A stretch of 64,000 nucleotides of DNA, from NCBI GenBank assembly GCA_964498765.1, contig CAZCIU010000005.1:13851-77850 (forward strand). The letters are read 5' to 3'. Below are positions 25,401 to 33,350 of this stretch, piece by piece (the first letter of the stretch is position 1; every line of letters begins with the position of its first letter). The DNA comes from UPXZ01 sp964498765 (lineage in GTDB: Bacteria; Bacteroidota; Bacteroidia; Bacteroidales; Paludibacteraceae). Position numbers and translations under genes: made by a program. Under the pieces are notes generated by a model. That model ran no database searches. It saw only the letters and a program-made list of their open reading frames with translations, and was not told where the DNA came from.

Positions 25401-26001
25401 AAATTTCAACGATTTCGCGTTTTCCGGTTTCAGGATTTAAGCGACCATAATCGCCACCTAATAATTCACGTAATTGCGCATCGTAAAAATCATTGTAATC
25501 GCCCGGCGATGCATCGCCATAAGAAGGTTCCCATGCATCCCACGGAGAAAGATAAATACCCATATCCATACCGTATTTATCACAAGAAAGTGACAGTTCT
25601 TTTGCCAAGTCACCTTGTCCATTCATGTACGGACTTTTAGAAATATTATAATCAGTAACTTTTGTTGGCCAGGTACAGAAGCCGTCGTGGTGTTTCAGCG
25701 TGATAATCACTCGGGTAAATCCGGCTTTTTTCAACAAACGAACCCATTGGTCTGTATCCACTTTTCCTTGCGTAGGATTAAAAGTAGATGCAGGACGTTT
25801 CACGTCGTTACCCCATTCAATACCATCCGCTCCGGCAAATGTATTCATTCCAAAGTGAATAAACGCAGCCATCGGTTGTTGAAGATACTTCATTTGTAAA
25901 TCATTGGGAGTAGGACCAAATTTCACTGGAGGTGTGGTCTGTGCAATTGACATTCCAAAGAATAGACAAAGCACACTAAGTGCGGTAAGAAACTTTTTCA
26001 T
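22483..26001 (-). CDS. Multidomain alpha-L-fucosidase (GH29) with T9SS tail
   Basis: 1,172 residues from the ATG at 26001, which begins a signal peptide (MKKFLTALSVLCLFFGMSIA); a longer frame to 26031 adds an unsupported leader. The GH29 barrel spans about 30-370 with FIHFGMNTF, LKHHDGFCTWPT and the likely nucleophile Asp203 in EIWLDGATG. It is followed by two discoidin/F5-8C-like modules (around TATRGTGFEAKNVLDGNADTYW and ASNTLDGNVSTIW), a Calx-beta-like segment (FVVRRFGNLSEAATVTY), a GEVED-like region (DADLNFTETERVAKVGF) and a C-terminal sorting domain (LPKGIYLVAIQSKGKVETHKVSKF). It should be an exported, surface-attached or released enzyme removing fucose from host or plant glycans. Confidence 0.9.
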   Translation of the reverse strand: MKKFLTALSVLCLFFGMSIAQTTPPVKFGPTPNDLQMKYLQQPMAAFIHFGMNTFAGADGIEWGNDVKRPASTFNPTQGKVDTDQWVRLLKKAGFTRVIITLKHHDGFCTWPTKVTDYNISKSPYMNGQGDLAKELSLSCDKYGMDMGIYLSPWDAWEPSYGDASPGDYNDFYDAQLRELLGGDYGRLNPETGKREIVEIWLDGATGAGTAHQTYDFKRYIATTRELQPNCLTWMTLAAAQNYSGPEADFPVDAFWVGNEAGYVNDPVWLKVAVNGNNVTNYAANGQYMSIPEADVSIRPGWFYHASQDGSVKSLDYLTHNIFFRSVGMGIPLLLNVPPNKAGRFHDNDSARLMQFGAAIGNTFEINLLTPDMAVSATATRGTGFEAKNVLDGNADTYWTMADAQRTGTVTIDFGKDIEMDVIRIQEYLPLGQRISGWKLEVEVYGSWREYGSGQTIGYQRMVKGALLPMRKIRFSVTSSLAVPLISGIQAYRSDASITKTGPIPPGIQSTDASSLQSLVTKKVSKLKFEIVEFASGRWPTLAEMNFFQTENGTRTQLSRTGYTATATSEAKQAVNSEPDCPASNTLDGNVSTIWQPEWKPKVSMPQSLTYNFGKQIDLTEISYLPRQTSDQDIATKFNIYIAENPEDEFTKSLEGGTFVSTLKTAQFTPISSTDWKVLSNYSSLGAAIQSQTNTAVAQFGVEGGWFRLLGSKSPATGILEVWIDGVKVATVDTYASALQKDVILYENSSLGAGNHVVLVKATGTKNEASTGESIILQNLLKLEADVKGMFEMERTFAESREDAGSFTFVVRRFGNLSEAATVTYITSPGTGVHGKTYSDKTEVLQFAAGESEKSATVTILENDLAEGNKDFYIELNTPTNNHVLGFNKNIRILVYDNDGDASNTALEGYCAPGGTQHPQKKAYVQSASTEGAKKNLSYEVAQSPETVYVKYLEDFIEAERGSTFTLNLNAFKAGESTTEVFQDLRYNVAYIYADWDADLNFTETERVAKVGFTSGEFGANNTNNVKANYDYTLNISQEITVPTSAILQNIPIRVVYQNAWSSLPNGACSDVLEGMIYDFRLKILDQKTSLKKAEANKFRVFATKDKIQCVGYFEAGTKVNLIGLTGTVNATSYIHSNQTNLQLNASHLPKGIYLVAIQSKGKVETHKVSKF

Positions 26002-26028
26002 AGAAATAAAATTATAGTTTAAGGATGG

Positions 26029-26036
26029 CAAAGATA
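26029..26036 (-). promoter_or_regulatory. -7 box for the fucosidase gene
   Basis: The minus strand reads TATCTTTG, an exact consensus match 28 bp before the chosen ATG, supporting the start at 26001 over the longer frame (which would begin about at the box). Confidence 0.6.
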
Positions 26037-26094
26037 CAAAGTATTTTTAGGATATTGCTCTACCTTTATCAAAAAAAATTAATTCGATCTATTT

Positions 26095-28110
26095 TCAATC
26101 GTTTTCTTTTGCTTTGAAAGATTCCCAGATAAAGAAACCAATCAATGCCAAGAATGCGAAAATAGCCACAACTTGTGCTCCGGTTCCGCTTGGGTCTGCC
26201 CAAACTTTCAGGTCGAGTGCATCGCCTTTTCCGGTGATGAAAATAATCAAGGCTCCAATCACGCCAAACAGCGCCGCACCGGCAATAAATCCGGACGAAA
26301 TAAGAATAGCACGTTGATGACGAGCGTTGTTAAGTTTCGCGTTTTTAGTGCTTTTGTTAAACCATTGATTTAGAAGACCACCAACAACCAAAGGCAAGTT
26401 AAGCTGCAAAGGAATAAACATACCGAGTGCAAATGCCAGCGGCGAAATTCCCAACCAGTTGACCAAAATGGCAATCACAGCACCAATTCCAAGCAACATC
26501 CATTGTGCTCCCTGACCGGACATAAGCGGTTCGATAATCGCAGCCATCGCGTTTGCTTGCGGTGCAATCATCGGATTTGGATGCGTTTCAGTTGCCACAA
26601 AGCCATAAGCTTCATTCAAAATAAAAATAACAGCTCCAACGGTTGCGGCAGAAACCAAGGTTCCGAGGAATTTATAGGTTTCTTGTTTGGCAGGTGTTGT
26701 TCCCAGCCAGTATCCCACTTTCAAATCGGTAACAAAACCGCCTGCCATTGACAATGCCGTACAAACAATTCCACCGATAATCAATCCGCTCACCATTCCT
26801 TGCCAGCCACTCAAACCAACAGAAACCAAAATTACTGATGACAAAATCAGCGTCATCAGCGTCATTCCGGAAACCGGATTGGAACCAACAATGGCAATCG
26901 CATTAGCTGCCACGGTGGTAAACAGGAATGAAATGATGGTAATTGCCAATAAAGCTACAATCGCTTGCATCAAGGTAACTTTCACGCCAATCAGCAAGAA
27001 AATAAATACCGCCACCAGCGTCAGGAACAAGAACAACATTACAAACGACATTTTCAGGTCGCGCTGTGTGCGTTCGGTTGAAACTTCCGCAGATTGTCCT
27101 TTTCCTTTTCCACCGACAGCCAATTTGAAGGCACTTCCAATCACGCCCGAAGACTTGATAATGCCGATAATTCCCGCCATTGCGATAGCTCCGATGCCGA
27201 TTGGGCGAACGTAAGCCGCAAAAATCTGCTCAGCACTCATCGCCGCGAATGGATTTACTCCACCACTCGCCGTAGCAGCCAATGCACCAATTTCATTGAC
27301 CAACGGAATAAAAACCAACCACGAAAGCAACGAACCAACCGTGATAATCAATGCAAAACGAAGTCCTACCAAGTATCCAAAACTGAAAATCAGCGCGCTG
27401 ACGTTGAATTTCAGCACCATTTTGAATTTTTCAGCCAAAGCTTCTCCCGCCGGAATGATGCGCGTGTTGATTTCTTCGCTCCAAAGACGGAAAGCCGAGA
27501 AGCAGAAGTCGAAAATACCACCAATCAAACCGCTTAAAATCAGCAATTTTGCTTGATTGCCGCCTTTTTCACCGGTCATCAGAATTTCCGTGGTAGCCGT
27601 AGCTTCCGGGAAAGGCAGTTTGCCGTGCATATCTTTCACGAAGTATTTTCGGAAAGGAATTAAGAATAAAATTCCCAGAAATCCACCCAGCAGCGATGAG
27701 AAGAAAATCTGCCAAAAATCAACTTGAATTTCAGGATATTTGGCTTGCAAAATATACAATCCCGGGATAGTAAATACCGCTCCCGCTACGATTACGCCGG
27801 ATGACGCACCGATGGATTGGATAATTACGTTTTGTCCCAAAGCACCTTTTTTGCGAAATGCGGCCGATGCTCCTACGGCGATAATTGAAATGGGGATTGC
27901 CGCTTCAAAAACCTGCCCGATTTTCAAGCCGGAATAAGCCGCCGCAGCCGAAAAAATCACTGCCATCAGCAGACCCATTCCCACCGACCAAGGCGTAACT
28001 TCCGCAATCGGGGCATTTGCCGGCATCACTGGTTTGTACTCTTCACCATCTTTTAACTCTCGATAGGCGTTTTCCGGCAGTTCAACCGGTAGTTTGTTTT
28101 GTTCTTCCAT
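26095..28110 (-). CDS. OPT-family oligopeptide transporter
   Basis: 671 residues with some 14-16 hydrophobic helices and a polar N-terminus (MEEQNKLPVELPENAYRELKDGEEYKPVMPA) typical of bacterial OPT proteins. Conserved pieces include FSAAAAYSGLKIGQVFEAAIPISI, the intracellular loop LPFPEATATTEIL, and FPLVVGG-like C-terminal helices (GMFIPLQLNLPLVVGG). OPT carriers take up small peptides, or metal-siderophore-type compounds in some relatives, by proton coupling. The gene lies between the fucosidase and pullulanase, all leftward, and upstream comes an exported M3 peptidase, so peptide import is a sensible role here. Confidence 0.92.
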   Translation of the reverse strand: MEEQNKLPVELPENAYRELKDGEEYKPVMPANAPIAEVTPWSVGMGLLMAVIFSAAAAYSGLKIGQVFEAAIPISIIAVGASAAFRKKGALGQNVIIQSIGASSGVIVAGAVFTIPGLYILQAKYPEIQVDFWQIFFSSLLGGFLGILFLIPFRKYFVKDMHGKLPFPEATATTEILMTGEKGGNQAKLLILSGLIGGIFDFCFSAFRLWSEEINTRIIPAGEALAEKFKMVLKFNVSALIFSFGYLVGLRFALIITVGSLLSWLVFIPLVNEIGALAATASGGVNPFAAMSAEQIFAAYVRPIGIGAIAMAGIIGIIKSSGVIGSAFKLAVGGKGKGQSAEVSTERTQRDLKMSFVMLFLFLTLVAVFIFLLIGVKVTLMQAIVALLAITIISFLFTTVAANAIAIVGSNPVSGMTLMTLILSSVILVSVGLSGWQGMVSGLIIGGIVCTALSMAGGFVTDLKVGYWLGTTPAKQETYKFLGTLVSAATVGAVIFILNEAYGFVATETHPNPMIAPQANAMAAIIEPLMSGQGAQWMLLGIGAVIAILVNWLGISPLAFALGMFIPLQLNLPLVVGGLLNQWFNKSTKNAKLNNARHQRAILISSGFIAGAALFGVIGALIIFITGKGDALDLKVWADPSGTGAQVVAIFAFLALIGFFIWESFKAKEND

Positions 28111-28165
28111 AAATTTACGAATTACTCGAATTATAACGAATTTTGCGAATTGATGTCCAAAAATA

Positions 28166-30160
28166 CTACTTATACATTATACTTGCACTCGATGCACCCA
28201 CTATAAATTTTGGATTTGACACGGTAAATAATGGTGAATTTGGCGAAATTTTGCCATCATGAACAGCTACATTCCATTCTCCTTCGGGAAGTTCTACGCT
28301 GACATTTTTCCTATTTCCGTTGTAAATCACCAGAATATCTTTCCAACTATCGCCGTTTGCATTGTCTGAAAGCGTATATGCAACCACATTCGGCACGCCA
28401 AGTTCTACGAATTTCAGATGTTTTTTCATCATATCCAAACTGGTCATTCGGAATGCAGGATGCGCTTTTCGCAAGGCGATTAATCCTTGATAATAAGTGA
28501 AAATATCGTTATAAGTTGTTTTATTGTTCCAATCAATCTGGTTGATGCTGTCTGGAGATTCGTAGGTGTTGTTTACGCCTTTTTTATCCCGATAAACTTC
28601 TTCTCCGGCAAAAATAAATGGAATTCCTTGCGCCGTAAACACCACGGTTTGAGCGAGTTTATTGAATTTCTGAATTTCCACATCGGTAGCACCAGCTGGT
28701 TTGCGGCTGCGAAGTTTGTCCACCAAGCACATATCATCGTGGCAGGATGCGTAATTGATAATTTGCGTAGGCGATGTGGCGTAAGGTTTGTCGGTGTGAA
28801 CGAGTTTTTCGTTGGTTACGCCCGGAAATTCCGTTGAAGCTGCAACGGCAAATTTAATCGCATTTTCCAAGCTGTCACGTCCAGCCACAAATCCCGGGAA
28901 TTCATTTGTCCAATTGCCTTTCAGCGCGTCGCGGATATCGTCGCTGAATACGGCAATTCCGTTCAGTTGGCTCACATTTTTCTTCAAAGCACGTTTTTCT
29001 TCGCCAAGAGGTGATGCGGCTGCTGTCCAACCTTCGCCGTAGATGATGATTTTCGGATCCACTTTGTCCAAAGCTGCACGAATTGCATTCATCGTTTCAA
29101 TATCGTGAATTCCCATCAAGTCGAAGCGGAAGCCGTCCACATGATATTCTTTTGCCCAATATACCACGCTTTCAACGATGAATTTACGCATCATCGCACG
29201 GTCGGATGCCGTTTCATTGCCGCAACCCGAAGCATTGGACCAAGTGCCGTCTTCGTTAAATCGGTAGAAATAGCCTGGCACTAGCAGGTTCAAATGGCTG
29301 TCTTCGCCCACGTACGTGTGATTGTAAACCACGTCCATGATCACGCCGATTCCCTCGCTGTGGAGCGATTGAACCATTTGTTTGAATTCTTTGATGCGTG
29401 AAACCGGATTGGCAGGATCAGTTGAGTAACCACCTTCCGGTACGTTGTAATTTTGCGGATCGTAGCCCCAGTTGTATTTATTCTCGTTCAATTTTGTTTC
29501 GTCAATCGAAGCATAATCGTAGGATGGAAGCAGGTGTACGTGCGTAATTCCCAGCTCTTTCAGGTGGTCAATTCCGGTTGCTTGTCCGGCGGCATTCTTC
29601 GTTCCTTTTTCGGTAAATGCGAGGAATTTTCCCTTATTTTTAATGCCTGAAGTGGGGGAAATGGAAAAATCACGCATGTGCACTTCGTAAATAACGGCGT
29701 CGGTAACATTGTTTGGAAGTATGTGCTTATCATTTTCCCATCCTTCTGGATTGGTTTCTTTCATATCTACGACTGCCGCGCGTTTCCCGTTTATTCCAAC
29801 GGCTTTTACCCACATTCCGGGCGTTTCATCCAGCCATTGTTCGCCCACTTTTACCTGGAAAGTGTAGAATTTTCCTTTCAAATCTCCATCCGCAGTGGCA
29901 ATCCAAGTGCCGTTTTTGGAGCGTTTCATATCCTTCATTTCGTAGGCCGAACCTTCAGAACCGCTATCAAAAAGCAATAATTTTACTTCGTCGGCTGCCG
30001 GCGACCACACGCGGAATTTGGAACTCTGCGGAGTATATGTTAATTCCAGATCGCTGCCGTCATAAACCGGATATTCGTCGAAACTTTCAAATTTCTTCGA
30101 TCCAGTGCTGCAACTGACCAATAAACCTATTGCAAGTACCATAGGAACTAATTTCTTCAT
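28166..30160 (-). CDS. pulA: Type I pullulanase, lipoprotein (GH13)
   Basis: 664 residues. The signal peptide ends in a lipobox (LLVSC, Cys17), so the enzyme is lipid-anchored. A CBM48-type N-terminal domain (FRVWSPAADEVKLLLFD) precedes the GH13 barrel. The pullulanase I signature YNWGYDPQNYNVPEGGYST is present, with region I DVVYNHTY, region II DGFRFDLMG (nucleophile Asp), region III IIYGEGW (acid/base Glu) and region IV NYASCHDD. It debranches alpha-1,6 links in pullulan, glycogen or amylopectin. No other starch genes are adjacent. Confidence 0.94.
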   Translation of the reverse strand: MKKLVPMVLAIGLLVSCSTGSKKFESFDEYPVYDGSDLELTYTPQSSKFRVWSPAADEVKLLLFDSGSEGSAYEMKDMKRSKNGTWIATADGDLKGKFYTFQVKVGEQWLDETPGMWVKAVGINGKRAAVVDMKETNPEGWENDKHILPNNVTDAVIYEVHMRDFSISPTSGIKNKGKFLAFTEKGTKNAAGQATGIDHLKELGITHVHLLPSYDYASIDETKLNENKYNWGYDPQNYNVPEGGYSTDPANPVSRIKEFKQMVQSLHSEGIGVIMDVVYNHTYVGEDSHLNLLVPGYFYRFNEDGTWSNASGCGNETASDRAMMRKFIVESVVYWAKEYHVDGFRFDLMGIHDIETMNAIRAALDKVDPKIIIYGEGWTAAASPLGEEKRALKKNVSQLNGIAVFSDDIRDALKGNWTNEFPGFVAGRDSLENAIKFAVAASTEFPGVTNEKLVHTDKPYATSPTQIINYASCHDDMCLVDKLRSRKPAGATDVEIQKFNKLAQTVVFTAQGIPFIFAGEEVYRDKKGVNNTYESPDSINQIDWNNKTTYNDIFTYYQGLIALRKAHPAFRMTSLDMMKKHLKFVELGVPNVVAYTLSDNANGDSWKDILVIYNGNRKNVSVELPEGEWNVAVHDGKISPNSPLFTVSNPKFIVGASSASIMYK

Positions 30161-30190
30161 GATATTTTGAGTTTTTTAAAATTTAAACAT

Positions 30191-30198
30191 CAAAAATA
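30191..30198 (-). promoter_or_regulatory. -7 box for pulA
   Basis: The minus strand reads TATTTTTG (exact) about 30 bp before the ATG. Confidence 0.5.
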
Positions 30199-30234
30199 AT
30201 TTAAATTCGGCAATTATCCTAACCGCAGATAAAA

Positions 30235-30268
30235 AAGAACAACTATTTGTTCGCAAACGGTTGTTCTT
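30235..30268 (-). terminator. Terminator of the M3 peptidase gene
   Basis: A 9-bp stem (AAGAACAAC with GTTGTTCTT) around a 16-nt loop, followed on the minus strand by a T-run. A second small hairpin (CTGACATT with AATGCCAG, one mismatch) lies just upstream at 30282-30300. Confidence 0.7.
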
Positions 30269-30315
30269 AATTGATTTACTGGCATTAAAAATGTCAGTGA
30301 GGAATGTCTTACTGC

Positions 30316-32403
30316 CTACATCACCCCATGTCTTTTCAGCAAAGCATTGATATCCGGTTCTTGTCCGCGGAAGCGTTTGTAAAGCACCATCGGATGTTCG
30401 CTGCCACCTTTTTCAAGGATATTTACACGGAAGCTGTCGGCCGTTTTTTTATCAAAAATTCCTTTATCAAGGAATACTGAAAATGCGTCTGCATCAAGTA
30501 CTTCCGCCCATTTGTAGCTGTAATATCCAGCCGCGTATCCGCCGGAGAAAATGTGACTGAAAGTCGGGCTCATTGCCGTGTTGTCCACAACCGGGAGAAT
30601 ATCGGTTACAGCCATTGCCTTTTTTTCAAAAGCAATCGGGTCACCTTCGAATGGTTGCTCAAGCGTGTGCCAAGCCATATCCAAGAAACCGAAGCTCAAT
30701 TGACGAAGCGTAGCGTAAGCAGTATTGAAATTGTCGGCATCTTTGATTTTCTGGATTAGTTCGGCAGGCATTTTTTCACCGGTTTCGTAATGAACCGCAA
30801 ATTGATCCAGGAATTCTTTCTCAACTCCCCAATTTTCCATGATTTGTGATGGAAGTTCCACGAAATCACGGTAAACGCTTGTTCCGGAAAGGCCTTCGTA
30901 GGTTGTTTTGGCCAACATTCCGTGCAGTGCGTGACCAAATTCGTGAAGCATTGTGGTAACTTCGTCGAATGTCAACAAAGCCGGTTTGGTAGCCGTTGGG
31001 CGTGTGAAGTTCATCACGTTTGTGATGTGCGGACGACTGTCTTTTTTGCCTTCTTTCCACTGCCCTTTCGTGCTGCTCATCCAAGCTCCGGCACGTTTCC
31101 CGTCGCGCGGATGGTAGTCGGTATAAAGCACCGCCACAAATTTTCCTTTGTTATCGGTCACATCGTAAGCCGTAACTTCCGGATGATACACCTGAATGTT
31201 TGGATTTTCTTTGAAATTCAGACCGTAAAGTTTGTTTGAAAGCCAGAAAATGCCTTGTTTCACACGTTCTAATTCAAAATACGGTTTAAGCATTTCATCG
31301 TTCAAATTGAATTTTTCAGCTTTCAATTTTTCAGAATAATACGACCAATCCCAAGGCTGAACTTTGAAATAAGCTCCGTTTTTATCGGCGTAAGCCTGCA
31401 CTTCGGCGTACTCTTTTTCGGCTGTTGGTTTGTAAGCCGTCAGCAGATTATTCAGCAGATTGTAAACATTATCCGAATTCTCTGCCATTCTTTTGGTCAA
31501 AACGTGTTCGGCGTAATTTTTTCGTCCAAGCAATTTGGCAATTTCAAGGCGCAGATTAGCGATTTTCTTGATGTTCTCACGATTGTCAAATTCACCGCCA
31601 ACCATCGATTTTGAAGCGTTTGCCATATAAAGTTCCCGACGCAAATCGCGATTATCAGCATATTTCATCACCGGAATAGTGCTTGTGGCTTTCAAGTTAA
31701 TCAACCAGCCTTCTTTTCCGGCTTTTTTAGCATTGTCCGCCAACATATCCAGCACGTCGTTTGGCAAGCCTTTCAGCGTTTCTTTGTTGGTAATCAGCAG
31801 CTCGTATTTATTGGTTTCTTTCAGTACATTTTGCCCGTAAGTCAGCGTCAAAAGCCCAAGTTCTTTGGTCAATTCACGGTATTTTGCTTTGTCGGCATCC
31901 GAAAGATTAGCGCCATTATCCGCAAATCCATCGTAGGTATCTTTCAGCAAAGTCATTTGCTCAGGCGTCAGTTTCAGTTTATCTTTTGGGTCGTAAACGG
32001 CTTTGATGCGTGCAAAAAGTTTCTCGTTCAAGCGGATAGAATTGCTGTGTTCGCTGAATTTCGGTGACATTTCCTGAGCTATTTTCTGTAAATCGTCGTT
32101 GGTTTCAGCACTCATCAATGCTGAAAATGGCGCAGAAACTTTGGAAAGCAGTTTGCCCGATTTGTCCATCGCGGCAATGGTATTTTCAAAAGTTGGTGCT
32201 TTCGGATTGTTGATAATCGCATCAATTTCAGCCTTATGCACCTTCATCGCTTCTTCAAAAGCTGGCACAAAATGCTCAATTTTAATTTCGTTAAACGGCA
32301 CCGTTTCATGCGGAGTTTTGTACGGTTTCAACAGCGGATTGGCTAATGCGCCGGCAGTAATCGTTAATGCAGTCATAAATGCAAATATTTTCTTTCGTAA
32401 CAT
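30316..32403 (-). CDS. dcp: M3-family metallopeptidase (Dcp-like)
   Basis: 695 residues, the size of peptidyl-dipeptidase Dcp / oligopeptidase A relatives. The zinc site HExxH is in TMLHEFGHALHGML, followed downstream by the Glu-bearing helix (DFVELPSQIMENW). The C-terminal FSHIFSGGYAAGYYSYKWAEVLDADAF is a strong M3 signature. An N-terminal signal peptide (MLRKKIFAFMTALTITAGALA) sends it to the periplasm, where it would cut oligopeptides into short peptides. The gene symbol is by family resemblance; substrate preference (dipeptide release or oligopeptidase) cannot be told from sequence. It is adjacent to, but separately transcribed from, pulA and the OPT gene. Confidence 0.92.
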   Translation of the reverse strand: MLRKKIFAFMTALTITAGALANPLLKPYKTPHETVPFNEIKIEHFVPAFEEAMKVHKAEIDAIINNPKAPTFENTIAAMDKSGKLLSKVSAPFSALMSAETNDDLQKIAQEMSPKFSEHSNSIRLNEKLFARIKAVYDPKDKLKLTPEQMTLLKDTYDGFADNGANLSDADKAKYRELTKELGLLTLTYGQNVLKETNKYELLITNKETLKGLPNDVLDMLADNAKKAGKEGWLINLKATSTIPVMKYADNRDLRRELYMANASKSMVGGEFDNRENIKKIANLRLEIAKLLGRKNYAEHVLTKRMAENSDNVYNLLNNLLTAYKPTAEKEYAEVQAYADKNGAYFKVQPWDWSYYSEKLKAEKFNLNDEMLKPYFELERVKQGIFWLSNKLYGLNFKENPNIQVYHPEVTAYDVTDNKGKFVAVLYTDYHPRDGKRAGAWMSSTKGQWKEGKKDSRPHITNVMNFTRPTATKPALLTFDEVTTMLHEFGHALHGMLAKTTYEGLSGTSVYRDFVELPSQIMENWGVEKEFLDQFAVHYETGEKMPAELIQKIKDADNFNTAYATLRQLSFGFLDMAWHTLEQPFEGDPIAFEKKAMAVTDILPVVDNTAMSPTFSHIFSGGYAAGYYSYKWAEVLDADAFSVFLDKGIFDKKTADSFRVNILEKGGSEHPMVLYKRFRGQEPDINALLKRHGVM

Positions 32404-32447
32404 AGTGATTATTAATTTTAATTATTTTTCCCTTATTTAAAATCTTT

Positions 32448-32455
32448 CAAAGATA
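32448..32455 (-). promoter_or_regulatory. -7 box for the M3 peptidase
   Basis: The minus strand reads TATCTTTG, an exact match about 45 bp before the ATG. Confidence 0.5.
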
Positions 32456-32556
32456 GATACAATTATTTATTCTTACAATAATATCACTCAATTTGAGAGT
32501 GAAAATCGGGCGGTTTTTACAGCTTGTTAAGTATTTATAAAGAATTTTTTCACTAC

Positions 32557-32587
32557 TTGAATTAGTCGAATAATTTGAGTAATATTG
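32557..32587 (+). promoter_or_regulatory. Promoter of the CBM9-like / sulfatase unit
   Basis: TTG at 32557, a 20-nt spacer, then TAATATTG; one mismatch from the -7 consensus. Confidence 0.45.
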
Positions 32588-32629
32588 CAGTCCAAACCAA
32601 GATTTGACACTTAATTTATACTTTGAAAT

Positions 32630-33283
32630 ATGAACAAAAAATTAGAAATTCCATTTATCCCGTCACTTAATAATTCGGGAATTGAAGACGCGGCAGCTGT
32701 TTTAGATGATTTTGGGAAAAAATCGGCGATTGATACGCTGAATTGGCCTGAACAGTACAATTACAAACCAATCACGAGTTTCAAAATCGGACATTCAGAC
32801 GATGCCGTTTTTATTAAATATTCCGTTATCGGTACAATGCTCAAAGCCGTTTATACCGAAGATCAATCACACGTACACGAAGACAGTTGCGTGGAATTTT
32901 TCTGTATGCCGGAAGGTGCTGAAAAATACACCAATTTTGAATTTAACTGCATTGGGACTTGCTCAGCATCGAGCCGAAAAGGCCGCAGCGAAGACGTTGT
33001 ACCATTTTCCAAAGAAGAAATGGTCGAAATTGAGCGTTATCCTTCCATTGGAAATAAACCTTTTACCGAAATGGAAGGGATGTTTGAATGGGATTTGACC
33101 GTAAAAATTCCTATGAAATTAATGGGCATTGACCCGGAAAATCTTCCGGAAAAAATCCGCGGAAATTTCTATAAATGTGCAGATGACACCGAATCGATGC
33201 ACTTTGTAAGCTGGGCACCTATCCAAACTGAAAATCCTGATTTCCATCGTCCTGAGTTTTTTGGCGACTTGTATTTTGTGTGA
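32630..33283 (+). CDS. CBM9-like carbohydrate-binding protein
   Basis: 217 residues without a signal peptide. The pattern of beta strands with SFKIGHSDDAVFIKYSVIG, VHEDSCVEFFCMP, YTNFEFNCIGTCSAS and MFEWDLTVKIPMKLMG matches the CBM9-like family found in Bacteroidetes proteins. The Trp/aromatic positions (SWAPIQTENPDFHRPEFFGDLYF) at the end are characteristic. It probably binds or processes a small glycan ligand in the cytoplasm or after non-classical export. It lies 67 bp before an exported sulfatase and two genes before a beta-mannosidase, all co-directional, so it may belong to the same glycan pathway. Confidence 0.8.
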   Translation: MNKKLEIPFIPSLNNSGIEDAAAVLDDFGKKSAIDTLNWPEQYNYKPITSFKIGHSDDAVFIKYSVIGTMLKAVYTEDQSHVHEDSCVEFFCMPEGAEKYTNFEFNCIGTCSASSRKGRSEDVVPFSKEEMVEIERYPSIGNKPFTEMEGMFEWDLTVKIPMKLMGIDPENLPEKIRGNFYKCADDTESMHFVSWAPIQTENPDFHRPEFFGDLYFV

Positions 33284-33350
33284 TTTCGGTTTTCAGAACA
33301 CGGATTGCAGAACACAAAAAACAGACATTTTTATATTAGATATTGACAAA

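Noticed and set aside
33261..33350. Upstream start for the sulfatase
   Set aside because: It overlaps the CBM9-like gene and would bury the signal peptide behind 30 residues.
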